Source: Calendula officinalis
Taxonomy: Eukaryota; Streptophyta; Magnoliopsida; Asterales; Asteraceae
Reading direction: 5' to 3'
Assembly (NCBI GenBank): GCA_963853835.1
Contig: OY970820.1
Location: 46,226,907 to 46,290,906, forward strand
Length of the DNA stretch: 64,000 nt
Shown: positions 44,021 to 55,716 of the stretch, piece after piece
How positions within the stretch are numbered: the stretch's first letter is position 1
Layout: each line of letters begins with the position of its first letter
The notes under the pieces: model-generated
Databases searched by the model: none
What the model was told of the DNA's origin: nothing
Seen by the model: only the letters and a program-made list of their open reading frames with translations
Made by a program: the position numbers and the translations under genes

Positions 44021-44345
44021 CACCACTAACTAGAAATAGTTGGTCACTTTTTTTTAGGTGTCAAGATTTTTATTTTTATTTTTATTTTGCTTCAACCAAA
44101 ACTTTTGAATGTTTGGGTGGATTTTATGAGTTTAGACTTAATTAGTTGACAATTGAAACTTTAAATTACCTCTTTTTGTTAGTATTTTTTTTCCCTTTTT
44201 TCTTTTCTGTCATCGAAACGACGTATATTTGCAAATTAGCGCTAATACTTTAACATGTTTATATATTTAAGTAATCCATACGTTGATTTTAATTACAAGT
44301 TGCAAAAGAAAGTAATTAAGTTGGAATGTTAATTTTTTTTTTGGG

Positions 44346-44497
44346 GGTTTGATAATGACAGTCTTAATGACGTGCAAAACAAACTTGTACATTCATTGTA
44401 ATCGACTCCTGTATTTTAGGAATTATTCCCTCCATGAAAAAATGTACAATCTTTTATGCACTTATTGACAGTCCTAAGGGGTTGTCATTATCAAAAT
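44346..44497. mobile_element. Small MITE 3' of the Nudix gene
   Basis: Inverted ends TTTGATAATGACA (44348-44360 against about 44483-44495) with further inverted words (TTGTACATT/AATGTACAA). About 150 bp, AT-rich, no frame. Family not assigned. Confidence 0.5.
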
Positions 44498-44744
44498 CTT
44501 TTTTTTTTTTTTTTTTTTAAGATGTTCAACTTTATTGGAGCTGTATTCAATATTGATTGAAATAATAATGTATGACGCAACAGTTTTAGGCTTCTAGGTA
44601 CGTTGTTTTAAACACTATATGACCTATAAAATGACTTCATTGTTACAACACGATGCCAATTAGCTATGTTATTAGCAACTATATTCCCCTTCCTATTAGG
44701 AGTATCGAGTATGGTGATTTGAGTTAAACACTCACCTCAGCGAC

Positions 44745-45245
44745 TACACGTTTGGTTGGGTTGGTTTTATCTGAACCAAATAAAGTTTGGTTTTTTAAAG
44801 CTGAAACCAAACCATCCAACTATTTTAAAAAGCAAACCGATTCGAACCAAACTACACTTCTGTTGTCCGGTTTTCACGATTTGGTTTCTCCTTGGTATAA
44901 TTCTCATGGAGGATGAGTACAAGATTTTAAAATTACATAACATTAATAATAAGTTTGAGATTGTTTCTGTGCGTGGATTATATATTTACAACTTTGTAAG
45001 AAAGTAATTAAGTTTGTGACTTTTGAACTTACGAGATTTTGGTAAGTTATAAAAATTATATAAATGAATTGAATAGTTGTACCTATTATTAAAAAAAATC
45101 ATATATATTACTATTCGGTCTGTTTGGATAATCTAGTTCTTACAATGGAAATCAAAACCAATCCGAAAACTTATTTATTTATTCAGTTGAGGTCCAAACT
45201 GATCCAAAAAATCAAATATCCAATCCAAATGGTCCAACCTAAATT
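44745..45245. mobile_element. Decayed hAT-like MITE, family C, inverted
   Basis: CGTTTGGTTGGGTTGGTTTTATCTGAACC at the left matches the inverted right end of the family C copies at 13300-13474 and 53100-53257. The right part (CCAATCCAAATGGTCCAACC) matches their inverted left end. Terminal bases are lost. Confidence 0.55.
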
Positions 45246-46370
45246 GCCTAACTCCATGTCAGCGACAACTCAACCTTCTTTATTTTAATTTAAGTCTACA
45301 CCTTCAAAGATACCACTTTACTCATAAACAAGTCATGCCATCTCTTTTGAGAGCCTCAAAATACACGTTCACTCCCAAAACGGAAATTGTGCGACCCAGC
45401 CATCTCACCCTTCTAACAACAGAAACTTATTTTCTTCCATGAATACCACCGAATATGATGTTCTTTGACACTGTTATCCATCAAAACTAATTTAGAGCTG
45501 TGTCAATATCATCCGACATCCATTAGGATTTCTGGAAGCAAAAAATGTTCCTAACATACTCTAGTTTTGTCATTAATAGTTGAATTAACCTCCTGAATAA
45601 ATCTAAGAATAAACTTATTTTTCCAAACACAACTTGCCAACTTGACTTCTTGACATATACTATGTGACTTGATAATCTTTGTACGACTCCATACAAATGT
45701 TGTCAAGTGTCCCAACCGACTGCTGTACTTTTTGTTCAGTTGGTTGTAATTTTTGTTTATTTGTTAAAAAACAATTTTATTAGTTTTTCGAGGTAATTTG
45801 TCTTTTAGAAAAAGAAAAAAATGTCGCATGAAGTACCGTTGTCGGTTGTACAAAAGGAAACCCGTCAAAATTCATATAAGACAACTTTTTGTCAGTCGTA
45901 CAATACAAAATATTTCTACCTCCCCAAAAATACATATTTGTTAAATTTTGTGGAGTTGTACTGTTACATAGTCTATTTTAATAATAAATTAAATTAGTTT
46001 TTGTTTTGGTTTAGAATTCGTAGTTTTTTCCTTGATTTATTTTTGAAGATGGAGCATTGTAGCTTAATTATTTGCGACGAAAAGACAATAAATGGAGGTG
46101 GGTCCGGGGACTTGAATTCGGTAGCTCCCATATAAAGTAAAAGAGCCCCCTTCCGTCCAATTTTTATTATTTAGTATATTGTTTTTATTTATCTGATAAA
46201 GATGGTCTTTTTTTAATTTCAATCAATCAAAAAATATTTAAATGAAAATGAGATAATTTAATTAATGACATAGTATAATTAATGTATTTTTCTTAAACTG
46301 TGTGTTTTTTGTAGTGGATAATAAATTTGGGACGAAAGGAGTATATTTGTATTATAGTTTATAATTATTA
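45246..46370. other. Intergenic, nothing recognised
   Basis: No open frame or transposon ends recognised in about 1.1 kb. Composition is slightly less AT-rich at 45250-45760, which might be an old coding relic, but I could not read a known protein there. Confidence 0.3.
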
Positions 46371-46379
46371 GTGTCTACT

Positions 46380-46504
46380 CAACAAAGGGTTTTTAGCCTA
46401 GTGATATTGCGTCTGCCTCACAACCTAAATGTTTGTGGTTCAAATCTCGTCGTGGACATAGATGGAAATTAGGATTTGCCGTTTAAAAGAAAAAAAAAAG
46501 ATTT
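46380..46504 (+). mobile_element. tRNA-derived SINE
   Basis: An A box-like TAGCCTAGTG (46394-46403) and a B box-like GGTTCAAATC (46437-46446) are spaced as in tRNA-derived SINEs. An A-rich tail AAAAGAAAAAAAAAAG closes it. The 9-bp flanks GTGTCTACT (46371-46379) and GTATCTACT (46505-46513) match at 8 of 9. Confidence 0.6.
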
Positions 46505-46738
46505 GTATCTACTGATCCTTATACTTATTAAATTGAGATATGTTAAAATTAAAGGGTGATACATATAAAAAGTATATTACACATGAAGCGATAATATTTC
46601 ATAACGAAAAACTAAATATCAACAAATTGGCAGAATTCTCTTAAAAAACAAATAGGGTCACTTAATGACGTCATCCTCAAAATTTAGACCCATGTCATTA
46701 AAATTATTTTTTGGGAAACGCTAGAACGAGAATTGTTA

Positions 46739-47320
46739 AATATAAAATATTGGGTTTTTCTACCCGAGGCATATGTTAAATACTTCCCCAGATTCAAAAT
46801 AAGTGATACACTTTCCTTTTTGGGGTGATTCAAAATAAGTGATACACTTTGAAAAGTTTCCTTATTTGGCAAAAAAATTGGGACCCACACCCACTAACTA
46901 TCTACTTTAACAAAGTGAAATGACTCTTTTACCCTTACTTTTTACTTTTAAACATCATTAACCATACTTTATTCAAAAGGTGTGGGACCCATTCCCCACT
47001 AACCATCCAATTAATCTAATTTAACCATCATAATAATCTTTTGCCTCAAAAACCGTGAAACCCCAAGTGTATCACTTATTTTGAATCGGAGGAAGTATAA
47101 AATATTGGGTTTTTCTACCTGAGGCATACGATAACATGGATTTAATAAGGCAATAATTTCTTAAATATGTATTGAATGATATCAATGCACTCTACAACCT
47201 ACAATTCTAAAAGTAGCATTGAATTCAATTTTGTGTTTAAATGTTAATTACCGCCTCATTAAATGCACGTAAACGTATGCCTTGGGGTATAGGTTAGAAA
47301 AACCCTAAAATATTATCCTT
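46739..47320. repeat. Fold-back sequence with a duplicated left arm around a Stowaway
   Basis: ATAAAATATTGGGTTTTTCTACC plus GAGGCATA occurs at about 46741-46774 and again, directly repeated, at about 47096-47129. Its inverse (TATGCCTTGGGGTATAGG...AACCCTAAAATATT) is at about 47276-47315. The Stowaway MITE 46783-47095 lies between the two direct copies. Confidence 0.6.
46783..47095. mobile_element. Stowaway-type MITE
   Basis: Ends CTTCCCCAGATTCAAAATAAGTGATACACTT and, inverted, CTTCCTCCGATTCAAAATAAGTGATACACTT, with TA duplications at 46781-46782 and 47096-47097. The left arm is partly repeated inside (GATTCAAAATAAGTGATACACTTTG). Confidence 0.8.
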
Positions 47321-47351
47321 AATATTTTATAGTGTCCATATGTAAATATTA

Positions 47352-47614
47352 CTCCCTCCGTCCCTAAATAAAGTTCTCATTTCTCCCTCAAGTTTTGTCC
47401 CTAAATAAAGTTCTCATTTCTCAAACTTAAGGTTCCACTTAATATAATAATATTATTGTCAATACTTTCATCACTAACTATCTTCTAAAACACTTTATCT
47501 CTCCAATCAAAACTTATATTTTAATCAAAAGTAATACCAAATACCCCACCACTAACTATCTCCTAAAAAGTTGTGTCCAAGAGAAATGAGAACTTTATTT
47601 AGGGACGGGGGGAG
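47352..47614. mobile_element. Stowaway MITE with CTCCCTCCGT end
   Basis: The left end CTCCCTCCGTCCCTAAATAAAGTTCTCATTTCTC and its inverse at the right (47580-47614) form TIRs of over 30 bp, with TA on both sides (47350-47351, 47615-47616). CTCCCTCCGT is the classic Stowaway end. Confidence 0.85.
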
Positions 47615-47974
47615 TAATTATTAATCAATAATAATTAATGTTAAGATTAATTGCATACTTTATATGGAGGGGTATTTTGGTCATTTGACACGAACAAACA
47701 TTTTCATCCGATGTTTTTAAATTTTTATTTAAATTTATTTATCATTATATATTTATTATTATTTTGTTAAAGAAAATAATATTAATGATAATTGCATGTA
47801 ATTATATTCTCTATCTGTCCACAAAAAAATTATCATTCCACCCTAATCTTTTGTCCCACAAATTTTTTTTTCATTTTTCACATTTAATGAGCTCAACATA
47901 ATAAAATACTATTATTGCTAAGGACTCCACTACTACTATTCGCTACCTATTTTTTCCTCTCCAAACCAACCTTA

Positions 47975-48083
47975 TACTTCATCTGTTTCAAAATAAGTGA
48001 TACACTTTTTATTTTGGGGTGTTTCAAAATAAGTAATACACTTTGAAACTTACCATATTGGGTAAAAGTAGTGGGGACCACAC
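47975..48083. mobile_element. Truncated Stowaway cut by the copia element
   Basis: TTTCAAAATAAGTGATACACTTTTT...GGGTAAAAGTAGTGGGGACCACAC resembles the left half of the 46783 MITE. It stops exactly where the LTR begins at 48084. The other half should lie beyond the element's 5' LTR, outside this window. Confidence 0.55.
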
Positions 48084-48387
48084 TGAAATGCTTAAAAACA
48101 CTAAATCAATCCATAACTTGATGTTTGATGATGAATATAGATGGAAAAGTGAAGAACAATGGTTAGGGTTTTAGAGAGAGAGAGTAGAGAGAGAGAGAGT
48201 GAACAAATGCAGAGAATTGGAAATGATTAATGTGCAAAAGTTAGGGAATTAAAGCTTACACTTTGGTTTATATACCATGGCCTTAATTCCCTAATTAGTT
48301 TAAGACTAATCCTAATCTAAACTAATACAATATGCAATGTTACACATTGCCCCTAGACTATTCTATACAACAATTTAGTACCTAACA
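48084..48387 (-). repeat. 3' LTR of the large copia element, with TATA box
   Basis: On the minus strand it starts TGTTAGGTACTAAATTG and ends AAGCATTTCA. A TATATAA-type box (GGTATATAAACC, near 48270-48281) is followed by a CTCTCTCTCTACTCTCTCTC leader-like stretch, as in an active plant promoter. The boundary is set by the polypurine tract and the TG/CA ends. The partner LTR is outside the window, so the call is not confirmed by a second copy. Confidence 0.7.
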
Positions 48388-48397
48388 ATCTCCCCAT
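48388..48397 (-). other. Polypurine tract of the large copia element
   Basis: The minus strand reads AAATGGGGAGAT immediately before the LTR's TGTTAG, the usual plant copia arrangement (purines, then TGTT). Confidence 0.7.
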
Positions 48398-50706
48398 TTG
48401 TAATAATAGTCTAGGTTGCATATCTTTGAAGTCTTCGTTGTTTGTAAAGCTGGAGCTGAGTGTTGAACCGTTGAGCAGTTTTGTTGAAAAATCAGCATCA
48501 GCTTTTGATCATCGGTGACAGACATACTTTTAATTGGCTTTTCAACCAATATAAAGTATTCAAGAAGACTTCATGCAAATCGACGGAATGTGGACCCATA
48601 GATAGAGCAGTTAGCAGTGGAAGTCCTTTCTTGAAGTTGTGGCGTTTGTCAATTTGCTGCTGATCCTCGGTTCCTGATGTTTGTTGAAGTCGTAGCGGTG
48701 CGGAATATTGATATGATTTGGATTTTCTGACCGTTGTTGATAATGTTGGAGTACGGTCATAGAATCCCTTATCTGATGTATTGACTGTTGTTGATAAGAT
48801 TGGAGTACAGTCATCAGATCTTCTATCAGACATAGTGACCGTTGATAATAATGGAGTACGGTCGTCTGATCTTCGCACGAGAAGGTATCAGGGTAACCCA
48901 GGATCACATAGATTGCCTGTTAGCACAACAGTTACAAAAAAATGTGTGACCTACGTTCAGTGTTGGCATTGATGTTAGCACTTGTAGGATTTCCATTCAA
49001 TCATCGTGGAATACCAATATTTTTGGTATCACTATGAATGTTCCGACAATATCCCAAAGATATGCTTGGTAGAGTGCCTGTGTCCTAGAGAAATTTAATT
49101 CGGTTCTAGACTCTGTACGTAGACAAGCGAAGGCGAGGACTGGAGGTGGGTCCTCTTTTTCAATATCAATAATCTCCAAATGAGATGTCGATAGTGGATG
49201 TGGTTATCTCCGTGATTTTGAAACAAGTACTTTTTGTACTTGAGTGGTCAGTGGGGGTTGTGCATTGCATCACTAGGTCCATGATGTCTTAATCAGAAAG
49301 CGACATATGCAATCCGATATAGATGAGGTTACCCGGTCATTTGTTCGGTTTAGGGAGGGTTTTCCGTTTTCTTTAACCCTTTCACACACGCTCCTCACTC
49401 AACTCACTTTTTTATTTTCAACCACACCCTCGTTTTTTGTGTTTACCATGTGATAAGCTGATTTGCACCCCATACTTCATACCCCCTCTCAATTTTTACC
49501 TCAGCGCACCCCAATCAAGATCCCATGATACTTGATTCTGCTCACCTAGACCTAGGGACCACACTTTTTATTTCCTAAATTGTCGGTGGCTCCGGGGAAG
49601 ATCATGCTGGGTTTAGCAGATCATAGGAGTAATTTGAGAGTGGTTTATTACGCTCATGTGCATTTTAGCCAGCTTTCAAAAGATGTTGCATTTTAGAAAT
49701 TCACATGGATTTTTCTTCAGATTTTGATGTAATTCCGGTAAAAGTTGTTGCCTGAATGATTGTGGATTTTAAGGCACAACAACTTGTTCTTTTAAGGTAA
49801 CACCAGACTCACATAGAGTATGTTGGCGTGATTTTAGCTCTAGCGGGATTTTCACTCGATCCTCGTGAAACATCAGATTGTGATGCCACTAAGAGTGTTC
49901 CGATGGATTCACGAAGATCCATTTTTTGTAGTGCAAGTGTCCTATATTGGAAGGTTCTTGAGGGTGAGAACTAGACACACTGTGCATACAAAGAGACTTA
50001 ACCTGGGGCAGGAGGTTATTATGATTCATTACCGACATACTCCGAATGAGTAGTCAGTAGCTTTTGTGCTACGTCCCCTAATGAAATGAAACAAATTCAT
50101 GTTGAGAGGAATTTGAGTAGTTGGTGGTGGCGTGCATTTGCTTTACTGGGCCAGTAAAGTCTAGTGAAACATTCAACTTATGAATGATCACCTATTTGTA
50201 TGGTTGCCCGGTTTGTTGACGGTTTGGATGCACTCAAATGTGTGTTTTCTTAAATTTATCATGTTTTCACATCACCTTGCACTCACCTAGTTCTATACCC
50301 TAGACGTATACCCTCACATTTACCAGTTGGCAGAAATATTTCCCTGGATAGGTTAGGCCGGATCTGGCAAACCATGGAAAGGTATTGTCTTTATGAAAAG
50401 ATTTTTCGTTCGTTTATTCATGTTGGGTATTTTTGTTTTGATTTTTCTAAATTTTTCCCCCTAGAAATAGTAATTCTCCCCCTAGAATTAGTATTTCTCC
50501 CCTTGACAAATCAAAAGTATGAAACAGTTTTGAAATTTGAAGACGTACCTTAAACATCATCGGAGGGTTGGAGGAGAGTTTTTGCATTGAAGGTTGATTG
50601 AGTTTCGTGCTTTCTTTTGAGAGCGGGTTCTGAATCTGATGTGATCAGAAGCCATTGTTTGGAATGTGGACATATTTTGATAGGTGAAGTGCCTCCCAGC
50701 GATTGA
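48398..50706 (-). other. 3' region between extra ORF and LTR, no gene
   Basis: About 2.3 kb with many stops in all frames. The GTCTAGGTTGC/CTCCCCCTAGAA sequences near the ends look like untranslated element DNA. I see no conserved protein motif here. Confidence 0.5.
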
Positions 50707-52644
50707 TTATTGACGCGGGCCACCCTTTTTGTTTAGTCTTCTGAGAGTAACTGGTTCGCCAGCCCATCGGAGGCCATGATATTGACCAAACTGTTGTGGT
50801 CGGTTATTGACTGCAGTTGTGTAGGTGGGCGTTTTTCGACGTTCTCGTACCCCCAGATGAACCTCAAAATGTCTAATCAATGTGCGCCATTTTAATCTGT
50901 CATCAATGGCAGTGATTAGTTTGTTAATGTTGCTTTGCAGGGAGGTGTTCTCTGGGGTGCTGGGAAGCCTGTTCAAGTGTCTCCCCTTTTTCTCCAATTT
51001 TTTCTTCAGGAGTTTTAATGTGCCGTCACAGAACTTGGCAATGTCTGACACACGGAAGAAAACTCTTTCATTGAATAGGTTTGTGTAAGTCATTCCCAAG
51101 TTCGGTTCACCCAGAACAACTGTTCTCCGAGTTTGAATTGCAGAGGGAAGTGATCTGTAAGGGGCAGCCAGGTGAACCTTTTCTGTGCCACTCTCAATAG
51201 CCATCTGTACATCTTCCATTCGAGCAGCAAGAGATTTGACGAGCATGAAGCTCTTCAGAGCAGCCTTAGCGAAATTTCTCGCATGATTTTTGACTGGATG
51301 TGGGGTGTCTGGAAGTTCTCGTACTTCGTTGTATAGACATTCTATATCTCAAGGTTCAAGAATATAGAAGTCTCCTTCAGTAATCGTGTACAGTTTATCG
51401 TCTGCTTTGCGAATATGGAAGATGGTGTACCAGTAGTATCCTGAGAAGTGGTCGGTCGTTATCTCCAGGAGCTGTGTGATTGGAGACTTGTTGTATCGAT
51501 GTGTTTTGCCCATAAGATAATGCATTGTGAGGTAATACATACTCTTTTCTCTCGATGGCAGAATCACTTCTTTGTACAAATCTTGATAATTAATAGGCAG
51601 CTCTTTCTCCTGGAAAATAGCTGAGAAGCGGTCTTCAACAAATGGCATTTTAACTTGATGGAAGGCACTCTTTGGAGATATTTAGACGGCGTTTGTTAGC
51701 TCTATCCGCCGCTCGCTTCTCGCTATATGATAAGACCGGGACATCATGTATTGGAGAGGCAGTTGGTGGTTCTGGTCCTGGTGTTCCGGCGACAACCAGT
51801 TTATCGTAGTTGTGGAAGTATCTGTGATAGTTTTCTCGGGTGAAAGGGAATCTTTTTACCTCCACTCGTTCCTCCTCCCTTGGTTTGTCGTTGTCAGAGT
51901 CGTCGTCTGGAGGAGAGTTGGCAGTTTGAGGTGGTTTGGTAAAAGCCTCCTTTACAATATTATCTTCGTCCGAGTCACTTTGTAGATCAATAACTGTGTC
52001 TGCCTCTTTTCATAGAACCCGTTGAACGTTGTTTTTTCTATGATGCTAAACCTCATGGAGATGACTCATAGATTCGAGTTTTTCTTCGTCAGTCATCTCA
52101 CTTGGTTTACGTTTGTTTTGTGGCAGGATGTCTTCACTCTCATCCACACGCCACTGGTTGAGTGGTTCAACGTTCAATACTTGAGTATAATCAAACTCAA
52201 CAACCGCCCAGTCATTGATATATATGTGTCGTCTTATGGGCCTCCTCCCGATGTTTGATGAGAGGAGCTGGGTTGTTGTTGTGACTGACTCACACCTCCG
52301 TGATGTTGAGAACTAGACCCTCCTTGTTCCAGTATTCTTCGTTGTCCCCCTCCCTGAGGATCATCCTCAGGGTCTTCCGGCCTCCTGTAAATGAGGGGAC
52401 CTTGAGAGCAGGGTTCACACAGTTTGTCCAAGCGATATTTGAAAATCGCATTAATTTGTTCCAGTGAGAATGGACGAGATGCTTCGAGGAGCAGGTCTTT
52501 GTTTAAAGGATCAGTTGCCGGTGGAAGAGGAGCAACAGTCGCCAATCTACCTTCAAGGTTTTCCAGCCTTGTATTAAGTGTTTGTATTGTTGAGGCAAGG
52601 TGAGGGATGAGCTGGAGTTCTTGAATTGGCATTGTAGTTGCAGA

Positions 52645-53257
52645 TAGGGGTGTTCATTATTCGGATAAATCCGGATTGTCCAAATGGATAATTTGGATTG
52701 GATCGTTTGGATTGGTTTTATGGTTTTTTGGATCGGTTTGGACTTGATCCAAATTAATAGTTTGGTTTTCGGATTGGATTTGGTTTCATTGTAAAATCCG
52801 GATTATCCAAAATATCCAAATAGTAATATATATATATACAAATATATAAATATATAAAATAATTGTAGCTCATTTCTAAAACACCAAATATAGGGACTAT
52901 GTAAATTAACGAAGTATTCTAATGCCCAAAATAATTCTAAAGCTATTAACTTCTTAATTGGCTCATTCTAAATCCAATTTCAGAAAACAAAATACATGAC
53001 CTTGTTTTTATGTATAAAGTAGTTTATCGTTTTGAAATTGTATATATTAAACTTAATATTAGTTACGTTATACACTTTTATAAGAAAAAAACGTTTTGGT
53101 TCGGACAAATCCAAACCATCCAAATTGTAATTTGGTTCGGATCGGTTTGGATTTAAATTAGTTTGGATGGTTCGGTTTAAACATTTAAAACCCAAAATCC
53201 ATTTGGATTCGCCTATTTGGTTCGGATAAATCCAGATTATCCAAACGAACACCCCTA
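52645..53257. mobile_element. hAT-like MITE, family C, complete, inside the extra ORF
   Basis: 613 bp with TIRs TAGGGGTGTTC (52645-52655 and 53247-53257) and 8-bp flanks GTTGCAGA (52637-52644) and ATTGCAGA (53258-53265), 7 of 8 matching. The interior shows GGATAAATCCGGATTGTCC words at both ends in inverted order. It is the best-preserved copy of the family also seen at 7973-13474 and 44745-45245. Confidence 0.88.
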
Positions 53258-53365
53258 ATTGCAGATGTGGTGGTTGAGGTAGCCTCTGATAGTGTAATCT
53301 GATGAGGGAGGGTCATAACAACTGTTGCAGGTGGAGTTGTAACGACCTTCGAGGCAGTACCAGTT

Positions 53366-53640
53366 GTGATGGAGAAAGGTGGAAGTGAGGTTTCTGTTGG
53401 TGGGATTGTGGTTGTAACTGGTGGAATGGTGGTTGTGGTAGGTGGAACGGTGGTTGTGGTAAGTGGAGCGGTGATTGTGGAAGTTGGGATTACGGACGTG
53501 AGTGGTGGAATTGTTGTTATGGTAGTTGGGATGGTGGATGAGATTTGAGCAACGGAGGTTGTTGAAGTCGGAATGGTGGTTGTGAGTGGTGGTATGGTGG
53601 TTGCGGTAGTTGGAAAGGTGGATGTGAGTGGTGGTTGGGT
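53366..53640 (-). repeat. Thr/Pro-coding minisatellite in the extra ORF
   Basis: Imperfect repeats of about 15-30 bp (plus strand GGTGGAATGGTGGTTGTG, GGTGGAACGGTGGTTGTG, GGTGGTATGGTGGTTG). On the minus strand they encode about 90 residues of T, P, S and I such as TTTTIPPLTTTIPTSTT. This is a mucin-like, probably unfolded region. Confidence 0.8.
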
Positions 53641-54911
53641 GTGTCGTGTGGGAGGATCCGATAAAATAGGATCATCGAAAGGGTTTGGGGATCTTTGCGG
53701 TGGCGGTGAAGGTGGACCGTGTGGTGATGGTGGTGAATCTGGTCGATCAGAGATAGTGGCAACTAAATCTTCTGATGAGGAAGGAGAGGAAGGTTCAGCT
53801 GTTTGTCTGGGTTGTCGTATGATGGGTTCAGTTGGTGGAGCTGACTGCTGTTGTGAAGATGGAGTTGCAACCGACCGACTTCCTGAGGCATCACTGGGTG
53901 TAATGCGCATTCGTTTTGCACGTCGGTGAGCCGGTGGTTGTTGTGGTTCGGCTGCTCGACGTCTAGGTCGCTGTTGACGAGGTGGTGGTTTTTGTTGTTG
54001 AGCATGTTGTTGTTGTGGATCAGCTGGTTGTTGAGGAGCAGCTGGTTGGTCCGGTTGTTGTTGGGCATCCTCAGGTCTCCATTCAGGATAATGAATATCC
54101 CGGTATCGTCTGATGACATCAAGATTGATGTCACCAAGTTTAAAGAGTGGGAGAGGGTCCGGTGCATCATTAACAGCAGTTGTACCACTTTGTGTCCTAA
54201 GGAACGAGACACTTGGTGGTATGAAATGATTTGCAGCATCTCTGATGTGAATGGTTGGGTATCGCTGCATGAAGTGTTCAATCATGATGGACCACAACCT
54301 CGGGTATGGCAGAAATTTTGGTTCTTTTTCTTTGGAGAGCTTGAATTCTTTCCACAAGTAGGCAGCAAAGTCGTAATATCGGTTATAGCAGAGGGCATAA
54401 TAGGCGTGGTGAACATTTATCGAGGCCCTATCATGACCAGCTGACTTTCCTGTCATACATCGGTTGAAGATAGTGAAGACGTGGGACCAGCTCCTTGCCA
54501 TATTTTTCTTTTTGAGTTCTCCGAGGTTGATTGAATCCCGAGGAAGGTTAAGACCGAGATCATGGAGTCCTTCATACATTCCCTGTAATGTTAGCTGTGG
54601 TTCAAATGTAGTAAGTGGTGGTCTTGAGTCGCCACGCGGTAGCCGGAAGATGTCATAGAGATCATCTTTTGTGAATTCCACCGGCTGTTCATCAATCATA
54701 AGAATTGTTGAACATATACCACTGGAACCTCCGGCCGAGCATTCAGCAAGTAGAATAGAGGGTGACGTTGGATAACATGTGAATGAACCGGAAAATCGAT
54801 GCTGAAGCAGATCTCTTAGTCCGGGGCCCAGTACCAGTTGTTCTCTGTTAATGGCTTGATCCTATAGAGAGGAACCAGGGTGTTCTCGTCTATGATTTGT
54901 TCTGCCGCCAT

Positions 54912-55716
54912 CTAAAGATTAGACACTAAGAAAACGTGGCACAAAACAATAAGAAAAGTTAGTACTCAGTGTTAAAAAAAATGAAACGATGATGATTTTC
55001 ACTGATCGAGACGAGAATGTTCTAAGTGATTTTAATAGTATATAGATATATATAAATATAAGAATAATATATAAATTTTAATTTTATTAAAAATATTTAA
55101 TAAATAAAATTAATAAATGATAATTATATATGATATACTTATATAAAAATAAAAAAAACTTAGTAAAAAAATAGTTGATAAGTGTTCGGACCGAGGACAT
55201 GGATTTGAACAGACATCGGGCCGCACAATGTGAAAAACTTCGGGCCGAACTCTTGGAAGAAGTTCGGACCGAACTCTTGGAAGAAGTTCGGACCGAAGAT
55301 ATTAAGGAGTTCGGGCCGAGAATGTCTAACAGTCTTCGGGCCGAAGACACTTCAGGAGTTCGGGCCGAAGTTATTAAGGAGTTCGGGCCGAGATTGGCTA
55401 ACAGACTTCGGGCCGAAGACACTTCAGGAGTTCGGGCCGAACTCTGTTGGAAAGAGTTCAGGCCGAAGACCTGGACGATATTGAGCTTTTCAACAATTTT
55501 TAAAATCTGGGCATTCCTAGATCAATACATCGTGATAAAACTGGCCAATGATGAGCGATTTCACTAGTCGTCTATCCTAGATAACAAAGAACTAACAAAG
55601 AAACCCTAGATCGAATCGATCCAAGAATGTTGATACCCTAGGTCGCGATGAACCAAAACAATGTGAAAAACATTAAATCGAACATCGAACGGATGTAATT
55701 ACGGAAGGAAGTTTAC
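54912..55716 (-). other. Predicted intron in the leader of the extra ORF
   Basis: Minus-strand donor TCTG|GTAAAC (55716) and acceptor TTTAG|ATGGCG (54912) bound 805 bp. The acceptor abuts the ATG. Its interior contains the TTCGGNCCGAA array and an AT-rich stretch (55020-55180). Splicing is inferred from consensus only. Confidence 0.45.
55187..55468. repeat. TTCGGNCCGAA palindrome array, inner copy
   Basis: About 12 copies of TTCGGGCCGAA, TTCGGACCGAA or one-base variants (TTCGGGCCGAG, TTCAGGCCGAA), spaced mostly 22-30 bp. Longer blocks also repeat: GCCGAAGACACTTCAGGAG occurs twice and a 26-bp GAAGAAGTTCGGACCGAAC-type unit is tandem. Three more related sites lie at about 55892, 55922 and 55956. 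Confidence 0.88.

Larger units (their letters stand above)
50707..54911 (-). pseudogene. Extra ORF downstream of pol (env-position), broken
   Basis: An ATG at 54911 (MAAEQIIDENTLVPLYRIK...) directly follows an intron acceptor. An in-frame stop comes after TENNWYWAPD, and a frame change precedes the long part at 53266-54699 (TKDDLYDIFRLPRGD, MARSWSHVFTIFNRCMTGK, YNRYYDFAAYLWKEF). Then come Gln/Pro-rich and Thr/Pro repeat regions, a family C MITE (52645-53257) inside the frame, and further pieces at 52234-52632, 51650-51865, 51349-51648 and 50707-51246 (with a basic C-terminus). Without the MITE the region is about 1.2 k codons. It occupies the place where SIRE-type elements carry an env-like gene, but I see no signal peptide or membrane span, so the function is unknown. 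Confidence 0.7.

Noticed and set aside
55175..55567. 130-codon plus-strand frame with repeated RAELLEEVRTE units
   Set aside because: Created by the in-phase palindrome array in the predicted intron on the opposite strand; no known domain and no promoter.
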